Positions 1 to 9,284 are shown, counted from the first letter of the stretch. The stretch: 40,322 nucleotides of DNA from Paraburkholderia sp. BL25I1N1 (GCF_003002025.1 NZ_PVZB01000045.1:1-40322), one strand, 5' to 3'. The notes: generated by a model not told the origin, from the letters alone. Numbers and translations: made by a program.

Positions 1-110
1 GATCGTCCACGCTTTTCAGCTTGCGCATTATCGAAGGATGAGGTTGCGAAGGCCCCAGTCTAACCGAGTCAAATTCACTATTTGCACCAGAACCCACGGC
101 GGGACCAGCG

Positions 111-1043
111 TCAGGCAGCGGATTGCGCACCCCAACTGCTATTGGTGCCGGCGGCGTAGTCCATCAGCGTATCGAGCACCTCCTTCGCCGCGTGGCTGAG
201 TTCATAATTGTCGGCCGTCACGATGTACTCAGATAGTCGGGTACGCACGCTGATAGCGAGCGGTCTGACGAGGCGCCCGTCTTCGATCATTTCCGTGCAG
301 CCGTAGGACCAGGCGAGCGCGACACCTTTTCCGGCACACGCCGCGCGGTAAGCCAGATCGAAATTGCTGACACGGATCGAGCTGTGATGATCGCGCGGCT
401 CGACGCCCGCCAGTTCGAACCAGTCGTCCCAGCAGTTGCATATCGACAGACCGGCTTCAACGTCGATCAGCACTTCGTTCTGTAAATCGCATGCGCTCTG
501 GATGGAGTGTTGCTCAAGGTAAGACGGGCTGCAGACCGGAAAAATTTCTTCATCGAACAGCTTGTATTTGGCGAGACCGGGCCAGTGGCCGTCTCCATAG
601 TGGATAGCGAGATCGACGGCCTCACGGCGCGGATCGACCGGCTGATCGCTGGCGAGTACGCGGATGTCGATTTCCGGATGGCGTTCGCGGAACCGGATGA
701 TGGCCGGCATCAGCCAGAAGCTCGACATCGCCACGCTCGCAGCGATCGTCACGCTGGTCGATTCGAGATTCTCGATGATGGCCACCGCGCGGCGAATCGA
801 CATCAGGCTTTGCGCGATTGCCTGTTGAAAGACCATGCCGGCTTTGGTCAGCTCGATTTCGCGGTGCCGCCGATTGAAAAGCGGAACGCCAATCCTTTCT
901 TCCAGCACCTGAATCTGCCGGCTCACCGCACCTTGCGACAGGTTTAGTTCTTCGGCCGCGCGCGTGAAGCTCAGGAGCCGTGCCGAGGCTTCGAACGCGC
1001 CAACTGCGTTGAGGGGAGGCAGACGTTTCCTCGGCTTGATCAT
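111..1043 (-). CDS. LysR-family transcriptional regulator (GcvA-like)
   Basis: The 310-residue protein has an N-terminal winged helix-turn-helix (about residues 10-68; SFTRAAEELNLSQGAVSRQI) and a periplasmic-binding-protein-like effector domain (about 95-295), the usual LysR length and layout. The PPLNAVGAFEASARLLSFTRAA start resembles the GcvA subgroup. It is divergent from gbcA across a 345-base gap, the classic arrangement for a LysR protein controlling the neighbouring operon, so control of glycine betaine catabolism is a reasonable inference. The inducer is unknown. In Pseudomonas the betaine genes are controlled by GbdR, an AraC-family protein, so a LysR regulator here would be a different solution. 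Family call is firm; target and ligand are inferred. Confidence 0.9.
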   Translation of the reverse strand: MIKPRKRLPPLNAVGAFEASARLLSFTRAAEELNLSQGAVSRQIQVLEERIGVPLFNRRHREIELTKAGMVFQQAIAQSLMSIRRAVAIIENLESTSVTIAASVAMSSFWLMPAIIRFRERHPEIDIRVLASDQPVDPRREAVDLAIHYGDGHWPGLAKYKLFDEEIFPVCSPSYLEQHSIQSACDLQNEVLIDVEAGLSICNCWDDWFELAGVEPRDHHSSIRVSNFDLAYRAACAGKGVALAWSYGCTEMIEDGRLVRPLAISVRTRLSEYIVTADNYELSHAAKEVLDTLMDYAAGTNSSWGAQSAA

Positions 1044-1388
1044 CGTGCTTCCCTGTGAGAACGGCGGCGTTTGCGAGCGTTCCGCGTCCTGTCGGTCACG
1101 CTTTGTTCAGAATGCTGTCATGAAAAAACGTTAGTCAAAAAACAATTCGACTGGAATCCGGGTAAATCCTCACCAGACGGCCTGGTCAGGGCCCACATTT
1201 GTTTCGCCGTCCGTGCAAGCATTGTCGCGCGCGTCGCGCTCGCATGCAAAAATGCATGTCAGACATCAGTAAAAATGGCTTGTCCCGTCAAAATTGGAGT
1301 CCTCTAATGACATCAAGCCCTGAGAGGGCCGTCGCTGCCGCATATCTCAGGGTGCACATGGGATTTTCTGGAAACATCAGGATGGGAC
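1044..1388. promoter_or_regulatory. Divergent promoter region between the LysR gene and gbcA
   Basis: This 345-base gap has no supported gene. It contains AGTC-N12-GACT at 1133-1152 and the stronger inverted repeat CATGCA-N4-TGCATG at 1243-1258. A ribosome-binding AGGA lies at 1379-1382, six bases before the gbcA ATG. No convincing -35/-10 pair could be assigned by eye. Confidence 0.5.
1243..1258. promoter_or_regulatory. Candidate operator, CATGCA-N4-TGCATG
   Basis: Perfect 6-base arms around four A residues, 130 bases upstream of the gbcA start. A near copy with the same overall length lies at 3770-3785, at a similar distance upstream of the next transcription start candidate. The shared form and placement suggest a common regulator, possibly the divergent LysR protein; this is inference. 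Confidence 0.4.
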
Positions 1389-2630
1389 ATGTTCGACCAT
1401 AAAAAACTCGACGCTTTGCTGGCGGCCTATACGCCGGGACGCCCTCTTGAGCAGGCGTTTTACAAGGACGCGGAACTATTCGAGGCGGATCTCGCACTCA
1501 TCTGGCAGCGAAAGTGGCTGTTTGCCGGCTTGAGCTGCGAGATCAGGCAGACCGGCGAGTGGTTCACGGTGCAGATTGGCGAGACGTCGGTTATCGTCGT
1601 GCGGGATCGTGCAGGTGCCGTGCGCGCCTTCTTTAACACCTGCCGTCATCGAGGCTCGCGCATCTGTGCGGGTGAGAAGGGCAAGTCAGGCGCATTCGCC
1701 TGCCCGTACCACCAATGGACCTATGGCCTCGATGGCAAGCTGATGTTCGCGCGCAACATGGGCGAGTCGTTTGACCTGTCGGCCTTCTCCCTGAAGCCGG
1801 TTGCGTGCGAGGTCGTAGCGGGCTATGTGTTTATCTGCCTGTCCAGTACGCCCGACGATTTCAGCGGCTTTCGCCGCCGCGTTGAACCGTACCTCGCGCC
1901 GCACGGCATCGAAGATGCCAAGATCGCCTACGAATCCACGATGGTCGAGAAAGGCAACTGGAAACTGGTACTCGAAAATAATCGCGAGTGCTACCACTGC
2001 AGCGCCAATCATCCGGAATTGCTGCGCACGATTTCCGAGTTCGATGGTCCGACCGATCCGCGCTATGGCGGCGAGTTTGCGGCGAAGAGCGAACGCGACG
2101 AGGCGCGCTGGCGGCAGGTCGGCCTGCCGTACGCGCCCGTCGAAGAAGAACCGGTGTATCGGATGGTGCGAGCCGCGCTGGAGCGGGGCGTGTCTTTCAC
2201 GATGACGGGTGAAGCGGCCTGCAGCAAGGTCATGGGAATGCTTCCCGAGCGGGACGTCGGCGCGTTGCGTCTGCTGCGTTTCCCCAATACGTGGAATCAT
2301 GCGCTGGGTGATCACGCGCTGGCATTCCGTCTCTTGCCGCTCGGCCCGCGCGAGACACAAGTCACGACAAAATGGATCGTGCACAAGGACGCGGTCGAAG
2401 GCGTCGATTACGACCTCGACACGCTGACCGAAGTCTGGAAAGCGACCAACGCACAGGATCAGCGACTGGTCGAAACGAATCAGCTCGGCATCAATTCAAT
2501 TGGCTACGAGCCAGGAGTCTATTCGGAACAGGTGGAGTCCGGCGTTATGGCATTCGTGGACTGGTACATCGATGCCCTCAGAGAAGGCCTCGCGCAGATG
2601 CCGAGGACCGTGCCGCTCAAGGTGTGTTGA
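1389..2630 (+). CDS. gbcA: Rieske non-heme iron oxygenase, probable glycine betaine monooxygenase large subunit
   Basis: 413 residues, the length of GbcA-type enzymes, which demethylate glycine betaine to dimethylglycine plus formaldehyde. The Rieske [2Fe-2S] ligands are visible as CRHRG (Cys85, His87) and CPYHQW (Cys105, His108). The mononuclear iron site is NRECYHCSANH (His203, His208), with the third ligand probably Asp357 in WKATNAQD, a pattern seen in quaternary-amine demethylases. It is followed two bases later by its reductase, then by dimethylglycine and sarcosine enzymes and a betaine-type transporter, which supports betaine over carnitine or stachydrine as substrate. Start chosen at ATG 1389 with AGGA six bases upstream. 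Confidence 0.88.
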   Translation: MFDHKKLDALLAAYTPGRPLEQAFYKDAELFEADLALIWQRKWLFAGLSCEIRQTGEWFTVQIGETSVIVVRDRAGAVRAFFNTCRHRGSRICAGEKGKSGAFACPYHQWTYGLDGKLMFARNMGESFDLSAFSLKPVACEVVAGYVFICLSSTPDDFSGFRRRVEPYLAPHGIEDAKIAYESTMVEKGNWKLVLENNRECYHCSANHPELLRTISEFDGPTDPRYGGEFAAKSERDEARWRQVGLPYAPVEEEPVYRMVRAALERGVSFTMTGEAACSKVMGMLPERDVGALRLLRFPNTWNHALGDHALAFRLLPLGPRETQVTTKWIVHKDAVEGVDYDLDTLTEVWKATNAQDQRLVETNQLGINSIGYEPGVYSEQVESGVMAFVDWYIDALREGLAQMPRTVPLKVC

Positions 2631-2632
2631 CA

Positions 2633-3691
2633 GTGGCCGCGAATCAGGCAGGCTCTTTACCGTCAACGCGCGATGATGGCTTCTTACTGGTGGAGTGTGT
2701 GGCAGTGGCCGACGAATCCGTGAACGTGAAAACGTTCGAATTCGTCTCCGTTGACGGCAGGTCGCTCGACTATGCAGCGGGGCAGCACATCACAGTTGAA
2801 GCGCCGACCCTCAGCGGCATTCTGTACCGCTGCTACACGTTGTCGTCGACGCCGACGCGCGCGGGGCGCTTCGCGATAACGGCGAAAGCCGCGCCTCATG
2901 GTCCGGTGTCCGCATGGTTGCATCAGGAAATCGCGCCAGGCGCTCGCCTTCGGATCTCCCCACCTTCAGGCGCGTTCACCGCTCCTGAAGCAACCGGAGG
3001 CGCGTATTTATTCGTCGCTGGCGGTGTGGGCATTACACCGCTCCTGTCGATGACAAGGGCGTTATACGACGCGCGCGCCGAGATCGATCTTATCTTCCTG
3101 CAATGTGCGAGCACGCAGGAAGATCTTCTGTTTCGCAAGGAACTGGAGCAGATGGCGGCATCCTGGCCGAGTCTGCGAGTCAAGCTGACGGTATCGCGCG
3201 AGGCCGCTGTACCGCTTCTCGCTGGCCGGCTTGAACGCGCCAGATTGGCCCAATGGATTCCCGATATCGCGAAGCGCACGGTTTATTGCTGCGGCCCTGA
3301 TGCATTCATGAAGACTGTCTACGAGGCTGCGGTGAGCCTTGGCGTTGCACCGCAACGGTATCACCAGGAGAGTTTCGTGCTGCCGCCCGCCGCGAGTGCG
3401 ACCGCGTTTGAAGCCGTAGTGCCGACGGCGCAGGTCAGTGTGATGCTTGCAGCGTCCAGACTCGAGTGTGTCGCGTCAACGAACGATGTGCTGATAGACG
3501 CCGCCCAGTCCGTGGGCGTCGTGATCCCGAGTGCGTGCCGCGCCGGTATGTGCGGCACCTGCAAGACACGTGTGATTGCGGGCCAGGTCGAGATGGCGCA
3601 CAACGGCGGCATCACCGATGAAGAGATAGCAGAGGGATGGATCCTGACCTGTTGTGCACGCCCGCTAACGGACATAGAACTGGACTGTTAG
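2633..3691 (+). CDS. gbcB: Ferredoxin-NAD(P)H reductase component of the betaine monooxygenase
   Basis: About 352 residues from GTG 2633. The order is an FAD-binding barrel (RCYTLSSTP), an NAD(P)-binding domain (GGVGITPLLSM, then YCCGPDAFM), and a C-terminal plant-type [2Fe-2S] ferredoxin (CRAGMCGTC plus a later Cys in LTCC). This hands electrons from NAD(P)H to the Rieske oxygenase, as GbcB does. The open frame continues upstream inside gbcA, but the protein similarity begins only after the gbcA stop; GTG 2633 lies two bases past that stop with AAGG at 2619-2622. GTG 2624 and TTG 2627 are alternative starts that would overlap gbcA. Translational coupling to gbcA is likely. Confidence 0.87.
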   Translation: MAANQAGSLPSTRDDGFLLVECVAVADESVNVKTFEFVSVDGRSLDYAAGQHITVEAPTLSGILYRCYTLSSTPTRAGRFAITAKAAPHGPVSAWLHQEIAPGARLRISPPSGAFTAPEATGGAYLFVAGGVGITPLLSMTRALYDARAEIDLIFLQCASTQEDLLFRKELEQMAASWPSLRVKLTVSREAAVPLLAGRLERARLAQWIPDIAKRTVYCCGPDAFMKTVYEAAVSLGVAPQRYHQESFVLPPAASATAFEAVVPTAQVSVMLAASRLECVASTNDVLIDAAQSVGVVIPSACRAGMCGTCKTRVIAGQVEMAHNGGITDEEIAEGWILTCCARPLTDIELDC

Positions 3692-3769
3692 GCTGACAGG
3701 TTCGATTCTATGGTGGATGAATTCGTCAAACAATCAGTATGCCTAATGTCATTGCGGTGCGGTTTTTCA

Positions 3770-3785
3770 CATGCGGAATTGCATG
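3770..3785. promoter_or_regulatory. Candidate operator, CATGC-N6-GCATG
   Basis: Five-base perfect arms, 16 bases overall, in the 242-base gap between gbcB and the dimethylglycine dehydrogenase gene, 148 bases upstream of its start. It resembles the repeat at 1243-1258. A further GCATGCATG run follows at 3832-3840. This gap probably carries a promoter separate from the gbcAB one. Confidence 0.38.
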
Positions 3786-3933
3786 AAAACCATGTTCTAA
3801 ATTCGTTTGAGAAAAGAATTAACGCTTCTTAGCATGCATGTCACACGCGCTGAAGCATTCAATCGCGACATGATGGACGAGATGCCGGTTCTGTCGCTTT
3901 TCGATACACGCACACACGAATGAAAGGGAATTC

Positions 3934-6351
3934 ATGAAAAGTCATTGTCAGGTGGCGGTTATCGGCGGAGGTGTGGTTGGCGCCTCGGTGCTGTACCACT
4001 TAACGAAATTCGGCTGGACCGACGTCGTGATGCTTGAGCGCAAGGTTCTCACCGCCGGGTCGACATGGCATGCGGCCGCCGGCTTCCATGCGTTTAACGG
4101 CGATCCCAACGTCGTCAGGCTGCAGAGTTACACGATCTCGCTCTACAAGGAAATTGAGGAAGAGGGCGATCAGAATGTCGGCCTGCATGTGCCTGGCGGC
4201 ATCACCATGGCGGCAACACCTGAGCGCTGGGAGTTTCTGCGCACCGAGTGGTCACGGCACCGTTTCATGGGTCTCGACACCGAGTTGATCACGCCGTCCG
4301 AGATCAAGGTAATGTGTCCGCTCGTCGACGTGAGCGAGGTGAAGGGAGGCCTGTGGGCGCCGAACGAAGGCCACCTGGACCCTTACGGATGTACTCAGGC
4401 CTATGCGCGCGCCGCGCGAAGACGCGGCGCGGATATCTATCAGCATACGCGGGTAGAGGCGCTCGAACCGCGCGCGGATGGCAGCTGGACGGTCATTACC
4501 GATCAGGGGGTGATTCATGCCGAGCATGTGGTCAACGCAGCGGGACTGTGGGCGCGGGAAGTCGGTGCCATGGCTGGCGTGAAGCTGCCGCTCATTCCGA
4601 TGGAGCATCACTATCTCATCACGGAAGACATTCCGGAGCTCGTCACGCTCGGACGGGAGATACCGGTGATGGTCGACCTCGATGGCGAAATTTACATGCG
4701 CCAGGAACACCACGGTGTTCTGTTCGGTGTGTACGAGAAGCGCTCGACACCATGGTCGCTGGACGGCACACCGTGGGAATACGGCGAGACCGATCTGTTG
4801 CCGCCGCGGCTCGAGCGTATCGAAGACGAACTGATGCGCGGCTTCGAACGCTTTCCGAGCGTGGGAAACGCCGGTATCAAACGCGTCGTCAATGGGCCCT
4901 TCACATTTACGCCGGACGGCAATCCGCTCGTCGGCCCCGTGCGCGGTTTGCGCAACTACTGGGCGGCTTGTGGCTGCATGGCGGGCTTCAGTCAGGGCGG
5001 CGGCGTCGGCCTGGCACTGGCGCAGTGGATGATCGAGGGCGAACCGCAAGACAACGTGTTCGCGATGGATGTGGCGCGTTTTCCAGACCTCACACAGACC
5101 TACGTCGCGGCCAAAGCGCGGGAATTTTACGAGCACCGTTTCTACCTCGCGCGGCCGAATGAGCAGTGGCCCGCGGGCCGCCCACTCAAGACCACGCCGC
5201 TATACGACCTGCAGGAGCAGGCGAATGCCGTATTCGGTGTCAACTACGGACTTGAAACGCCGATGTGGTTTGCGCCGGCCGGTCAGCCCGCTCATGAAAC
5301 GCCGACGTTTCGCCGGTCGAATGCCTTCGACACCGTAGCCGCGGAATGCCGCGCCATTCGCGAGCAGGTGGGTCTGTTCGATGCAAGTGGTTATGCGAAG
5401 TACGAAATCAGCGGACCTGGCGCAGAACTGTGGGTCGACCGGTTGTTCGCCAGCCGTTTGCCGGAAGTCGGCCGTGCCCGGCTTGCACCGCTCCTTTCGC
5501 CGTCGGGCCGTCTCAAGGGCGATCTGACGATTCTGCGGCTCGCGGCGCAGCGGTTCCTCGTGACGGGGTCCGGTTACCTGCAGGAGTGGCATCTGCGCTG
5601 GTTCGAGGACCATCTGCCGGCAGACGGAAGTGTGCGCATCGACAACCGCAGCGAGTCGCTGGCGATGCTCGCGATCGCGGGTCCAAATGCAAAGGCACTG
5701 GTTGGCGAAGTCTTCGGCACCGCGGCAATTGCTGCGGCCCAGCGCTTCATGTCGGTCGCCCGGATCGATGCGGGCTTTGCCCCGGCGTGGATCGCACGTC
5801 TGTCGCTGACCGGTGAACTGGGCTACGAGATCTACGTCGAGAATCACTATCTGCGCAGCGTCTACCAACGGTTACTCGCGGCGGGCGGCGCTTTCGGGCT
5901 GCATCAGTACGGCGTATGGGCGTTGCTGTCGACGCGCCTCGAAAAGGGCTTCGGCATCTGGTCACGTGAATTCGGCCCCGAATACACGCCGGCCATGGCG
6001 GATCTCGAACGCTTCATCGCCTTCGACAAGGGCGACTTCATCGGGCGCGAGGCCGTGCTCGCGCGACGCGGCGTGACGCCTGTGCACCGGCTCCTCACGT
6101 TCGAAATCGATGCTGTCGACGCAGACGCGAGCGGTTTCGAGCCGGTCTGGGTGGGCGACGCGGTTGCGGGCTACACCACATCGGGGGGCTATGGCCACAC
6201 GACGGGCAAGAGTCTCGCCATGGGTTACGTGAAGAGTGAATACCTCGTCGGTGCGAACGCATTCGAGATCCAGATTCTCGGCGAGCGCCGGCCGGCAAGG
6301 ATACTGACAGCGCCAGCATACGATCCGGATGGCGCGCGTATGCGCGGATAG
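3934..6351 (+). CDS. FAD- and folate-dependent dimethylglycine dehydrogenase-like protein
   Basis: 805 residues, the size of the dimethylglycine/sarcosine dehydrogenase family. An N-terminal D-amino-acid-oxidase fold has the dinucleotide motif VIGGGVVGAS (residues 9-18) and STWHAAAG, in which His46 corresponds to the histidine that carries covalent FAD in mammalian dimethylglycine dehydrogenase. A middle FAO-type segment follows, then a GcvT-like tetrahydrofolate-binding half (about 430-800). It probably converts dimethylglycine to sarcosine, passing the methyl group to tetrahydrofolate and electrons to ETF, encoded 61 bases downstream. Sarcosine dehydrogenase is the main alternative, but sarcosine is already served by soxBDAG. 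AAAGGGA precedes the ATG. Confidence 0.82.
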   Translation: MKSHCQVAVIGGGVVGASVLYHLTKFGWTDVVMLERKVLTAGSTWHAAAGFHAFNGDPNVVRLQSYTISLYKEIEEEGDQNVGLHVPGGITMAATPERWEFLRTEWSRHRFMGLDTELITPSEIKVMCPLVDVSEVKGGLWAPNEGHLDPYGCTQAYARAARRRGADIYQHTRVEALEPRADGSWTVITDQGVIHAEHVVNAAGLWAREVGAMAGVKLPLIPMEHHYLITEDIPELVTLGREIPVMVDLDGEIYMRQEHHGVLFGVYEKRSTPWSLDGTPWEYGETDLLPPRLERIEDELMRGFERFPSVGNAGIKRVVNGPFTFTPDGNPLVGPVRGLRNYWAACGCMAGFSQGGGVGLALAQWMIEGEPQDNVFAMDVARFPDLTQTYVAAKAREFYEHRFYLARPNEQWPAGRPLKTTPLYDLQEQANAVFGVNYGLETPMWFAPAGQPAHETPTFRRSNAFDTVAAECRAIREQVGLFDASGYAKYEISGPGAELWVDRLFASRLPEVGRARLAPLLSPSGRLKGDLTILRLAAQRFLVTGSGYLQEWHLRWFEDHLPADGSVRIDNRSESLAMLAIAGPNAKALVGEVFGTAAIAAAQRFMSVARIDAGFAPAWIARLSLTGELGYEIYVENHYLRSVYQRLLAAGGAFGLHQYGVWALLSTRLEKGFGIWSREFGPEYTPAMADLERFIAFDKGDFIGREAVLARRGVTPVHRLLTFEIDAVDADASGFEPVWVGDAVAGYTTSGGYGHTTGKSLAMGYVKSEYLVGANAFEIQILGERRPARILTAPAYDPDGARMRG

Positions 6352-6412
6352 TACGACGGCTTCGGCGCATGCCAGCCGTGGGGGCAGCGATCATTCAATG
6401 AGCAGGGTGACT

Positions 6413-7162
6413 ATGAAAATCGTGGTGGCAGTCAAGCGCGTGATCGATTCGAACGTGAAGCCGCGGGTGCGCGCGGACCAGACGGGAGTCGATATGACGA
6501 ACGTGAAGATGTCGATGAATCCGTTCGACGAAATCGCCGTCGAGGAAGCCGTGCGCCTGAAGGAAGCGGGTGTCGCGACCGAAGTGATTGCTGTGTCGGC
6601 CGGTGTTGCGCAGGCGCAGGAAACACTGCGTACGGCGCTGGCGATCGGCGCGGATCGGGCAATCCTGATCGAGTCGAATGAAGAAATTCAGCCGCTGGCG
6701 GTGGCCAGACTGCTGCATGCGGTCATCGAGCGCGAAAACCCGCGACTCGTGATTCTCGGCAAGCAGGCAATCGACGACGACTCGAACCAGACCGGCCAGA
6801 TGCTCGCAGCGCTGACAGGCTGGCCGCAGGCCACCTTCGCGGCGAAGGTGGATCTGGTGGATGGCGCGGCGCTCGTTTGCCGTGAAGTGGACGGCGGTAC
6901 CGAGACGGTGTCGCTCAGTTTGCCCGCCGTCATTACGACGGATCTGCGTCTGAACGAGCCGCGCTATGTAACCCTGCCGAGCATCATGAAGGCGAAGAAA
7001 AAGCCGCTGCAGACACTGACGCCCGGCGAGCTCGGCGTGGACGTGACGCCCCGGCTGAAAACGCTGAAGGTCGTGGAGCCGCCCAGGCGTGCCGCCGGTG
7101 TCAGGGTGCCGGACGTGCAGACTTTGCTCGACAAGCTTAAGACTGAAGCCAGAGTAATCTGA
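6413..7162 (+). CDS. etfB: Electron transfer flavoprotein beta subunit (copy 1)
   Basis: 249 residues from ATG 6413 (MKIVVAVKRVID), the standard EtfB length. An in-frame ATG at 6329 would overlap the previous gene and add an N-terminal stretch with no family similarity, so it was not used. Conserved segments include NPFDEIAVEEAVRLKEAG, GADRAILIES, GKQAIDDDSNQTGQ and LRLNEPRYVTLPSIMKAKKKP. EtfB binds AMP and, with EtfA, carries electrons from flavin dehydrogenases to ETF-quinone oxidoreductase. Its position right after the dimethylglycine dehydrogenase-like gene suggests service to that enzyme. It is clearly paralogous to the protein encoded at 38496-39245. Confidence 0.95.
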   Translation: MKIVVAVKRVIDSNVKPRVRADQTGVDMTNVKMSMNPFDEIAVEEAVRLKEAGVATEVIAVSAGVAQAQETLRTALAIGADRAILIESNEEIQPLAVARLLHAVIERENPRLVILGKQAIDDDSNQTGQMLAALTGWPQATFAAKVDLVDGAALVCREVDGGTETVSLSLPAVITTDLRLNEPRYVTLPSIMKAKKKPLQTLTPGELGVDVTPRLKTLKVVEPPRRAAGVRVPDVQTLLDKLKTEARVI

Positions 7163-7183
7163 GCAGCACGAGGAGACAATGAC

Positions 7184-8140
7184 ATGACGATTCTGGTTAT
7201 CGCCGAACACGCCGGCGGCGCGATCAAAACTTCAACGCTCAACGCAGTGACTGCGGCAGCGGTAATCGCCACGTTCACCGGCCAGCCGATTCATTTGCTG
7301 GTAGCGGGCTATAAGGCACAAGGCGTCGCTGACGCCGCGTCGAGGATCGCTGGTGTGAGCCGCGTATTGCTCGCCGACGCGCCGCAACTCGAGGCGGGAC
7401 TGGCGGAGAACCTTGACGCGACGGCACTGGCGTTGCTGCGCCGCGAGAGCGGGATTTACTCGCATGTGCTGGTGGCCGCCACCGCCTACGGCAAGAACAT
7501 CGCGCCCCGCCTTGCCGCCAGGCTCGATGTCGCGCAGATCAGCGACATCATCGCGATCGTGGGAGCCGATACTTTCGACCGGCCGATCTATGCTGGCAAC
7601 GCTATCGCCACCGTGCAATCGTGCGATCCGGTCAAGGTCGTCACGGTGCGGACCACGGCGTTCGATCCCGCCGCCGAAGAGGGAGGCGGTGCGACCGTGG
7701 AGAGAATCGAAGCGGCACCGGATACCGGCATCTCACGGTTGGTCAGCCGCGAGTTGACCAAGCAGGACCGGCCTGAATTGACGTCCGCGGCTATCGTCGT
7801 GTCCGGCGGCCGGGGACTTGGCAGCGCGGAGAACTACGCGAAAGTACTCACGCCATTGGCGGACAAGCTCAACGCCGCACTCGGCGCCTCTCGCGCCGCG
7901 GTGGACGCAGGGTTTGTCCCGAATGACTATCAGGTTGGTCAGACGGGCAAGATTGTCGCGCCGCAACTGTATGTGGCCGTGGGTATTTCCGGCGCGATCC
8001 AGCATCTCGCAGGGATGAAAGATGCCAAGGTCATTGTTGCAATCAACAAAGACCCGGAGGCGCCGATTTTCGGCATCGCGGATTACGCGCTCGAAGCCGA
8101 TCTGTTCGTCGCAGTGCCCGAGATGACAGCCGCGTTATAA
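7184..8140 (+). CDS. etfA: Electron transfer flavoprotein alpha subunit (copy 1)
   Basis: 318 residues. The C-terminal FAD-binding region is well conserved: SGGRGLGSAENY, GFVPNDYQVGQTGKIVAPQLYVAVGISGAIQHLAG and VAINKDPEAPIF. GAGGAGA at about 7169-7175 precedes the ATG, and only 21 bases separate it from etfB, so the two are cotranscribed. It is eight residues longer than its paralogue at 39260-40192, partly from an insert in its N-terminal half. Together with EtfB it should accept electrons from the upstream flavoenzyme. Confidence 0.95.
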   Translation: MTILVIAEHAGGAIKTSTLNAVTAAAVIATFTGQPIHLLVAGYKAQGVADAASRIAGVSRVLLADAPQLEAGLAENLDATALALLRRESGIYSHVLVAATAYGKNIAPRLAARLDVAQISDIIAIVGADTFDRPIYAGNAIATVQSCDPVKVVTVRTTAFDPAAEEGGGATVERIEAAPDTGISRLVSRELTKQDRPELTSAAIVVSGGRGLGSAENYAKVLTPLADKLNAALGASRAAVDAGFVPNDYQVGQTGKIVAPQLYVAVGISGAIQHLAGMKDAKVIVAINKDPEAPIFGIADYALEADLFVAVPEMTAAL

Positions 8141-8177
8141 CAACCACTCGTAGTCCGCAAAGGGAATGGAGAAAAAC

Positions 8178-9224
8178 ATGTTCAACTGCATCGCAAGACG
8201 TATGGTCGTCGGACTCGTGTTGGGCGCGGCCGCTCTGGCGCAGAATGCCCATGCCGCAGCCACGGATTCTGCCTGGTGTGCATCTGGCAAGCCGGTGAAA
8301 TTCGCTGAAATGGGCTGGGACAGTGCCAGATTCATGACCGAGGTGATTCGATATGTGCTCGAGAAGGGCTACGGCTGCAAGACCGATCAGACACCCGGCA
8401 CCAACGCCATTGCCCTGCAAGGCGTGGTGATGAACGACCTGAACGTGATGGTCGAATACTGGTCCGGCCGCACGCCGGCATACGAAAGCGCGGCGCGTGA
8501 GGGCAAGGTCAGGATTCTCGGCTCGCTGATCTCTGGTGGCAGCGTGGAGGGCTATTACGTGCCGGAATACGTCATCAAGGGTGACCCTGCACGCGGTATC
8601 AAGCCGGTCGCTCCGGAGTTGCGGAGCATTACGGATCTGCCGAAATACAAGGATCTGTTCGCCGACGACGAGGACCCATCGAAAGGACGGCTCTATAACT
8701 GCCCGATTGGCTGGCAATGCGAGGCCGACACGGTGCAGAAGATGAAAGCCTACAAGCTTGACAACGCGTTCACCGACTTTCATCCTGGTTCCGGGCCAGC
8801 GCTCGATTCGGCCATTGAATCGGCGTACACGCGCGGCAAGCCGATCCTGTTCTACTATTGGGAGCCGTCGACGATCCTTGGCCGTTTCAAGGCCGTCCGT
8901 CTCGCCGAGCCCGCGTTCAACGAAGCCTGCTGGAAAACCATCAACGGCAGCAAGGATGGGAATCCGTGCGGATCGGCCTCGCCGCCCACGGCGCTGCGCA
9001 TTGTGGTGTCGAACGCGCTGTACTCGGCCGATCCGCAGATCGTCGGACTCTTCGAGAAAGTGCAGTTCCCGATGGAATCGATCAACGCGGTTCTCGCACG
9101 CATGGCAAGCGCAAAAACGCCGCCGCGCCAGGCCGCGATCGACTTCCTGAAGGCCAACCCCGATATGCTGTCGCACTGGGTGCCGGCCGATGTGTTGAGC
9201 AAGGTACGCAGCAGTCTGCAGTGA
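8178..9224 (+). CDS. Glycine betaine-type ABC transporter substrate-binding protein (OpuAC family)
   Basis: 348 residues from ATG 8178. A Sec signal peptide is visible (two Arg, then a hydrophobic run VVGLVLGAAALAQNAHA with likely cleavage after AHA), followed by an OpuAC/ProX-like domain (VKFAEMGWDSARFMTEVIRYVLEKGYG; DLNVMVEYWSG). ATG 8166 is also in frame, but GGAGA sits five bases before ATG 8178, and the shorter start gives a cleaner signal peptide. It should capture betaine or a related quaternary amine in the periplasm for the permease and ATPase encoded downstream. Several cysteines in the mature protein could form disulfides. Betaine is inferred from context; choline is possible. Confidence 0.85.
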   Translation: MFNCIARRMVVGLVLGAAALAQNAHAAATDSAWCASGKPVKFAEMGWDSARFMTEVIRYVLEKGYGCKTDQTPGTNAIALQGVVMNDLNVMVEYWSGRTPAYESAAREGKVRILGSLISGGSVEGYYVPEYVIKGDPARGIKPVAPELRSITDLPKYKDLFADDEDPSKGRLYNCPIGWQCEADTVQKMKAYKLDNAFTDFHPGSGPALDSAIESAYTRGKPILFYYWEPSTILGRFKAVRLAEPAFNEACWKTINGSKDGNPCGSASPPTALRIVVSNALYSADPQIVGLFEKVQFPMESINAVLARMASAKTPPRQAAIDFLKANPDMLSHWVPADVLSKVRSSLQ

Positions 9225-9284
9225 CATTGCACGCGGTGCGCGCCGGAAACGGCCGCGCTCTTCCGTGTATCGCATTGGATGGAT

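Noticed and set aside
1..110. Partial gene at the left edge
   Set aside because: The 110 bases downstream of the LysR stop show no coding similarity or terminator that could be supported.
4252..5136. Antisense and alternate frames over the dimethylglycine dehydrogenase gene
   Set aside because: Low-complexity Arg/His-rich translations with no motif; the real gene covers the region completely.
8043..9275. Long open frame on the - strand (about 410 codons)
   Set aside because: It lies opposite the well-supported transporter binding protein and etfA end, has no family motif, and is the usual GC-rich mirror frame.
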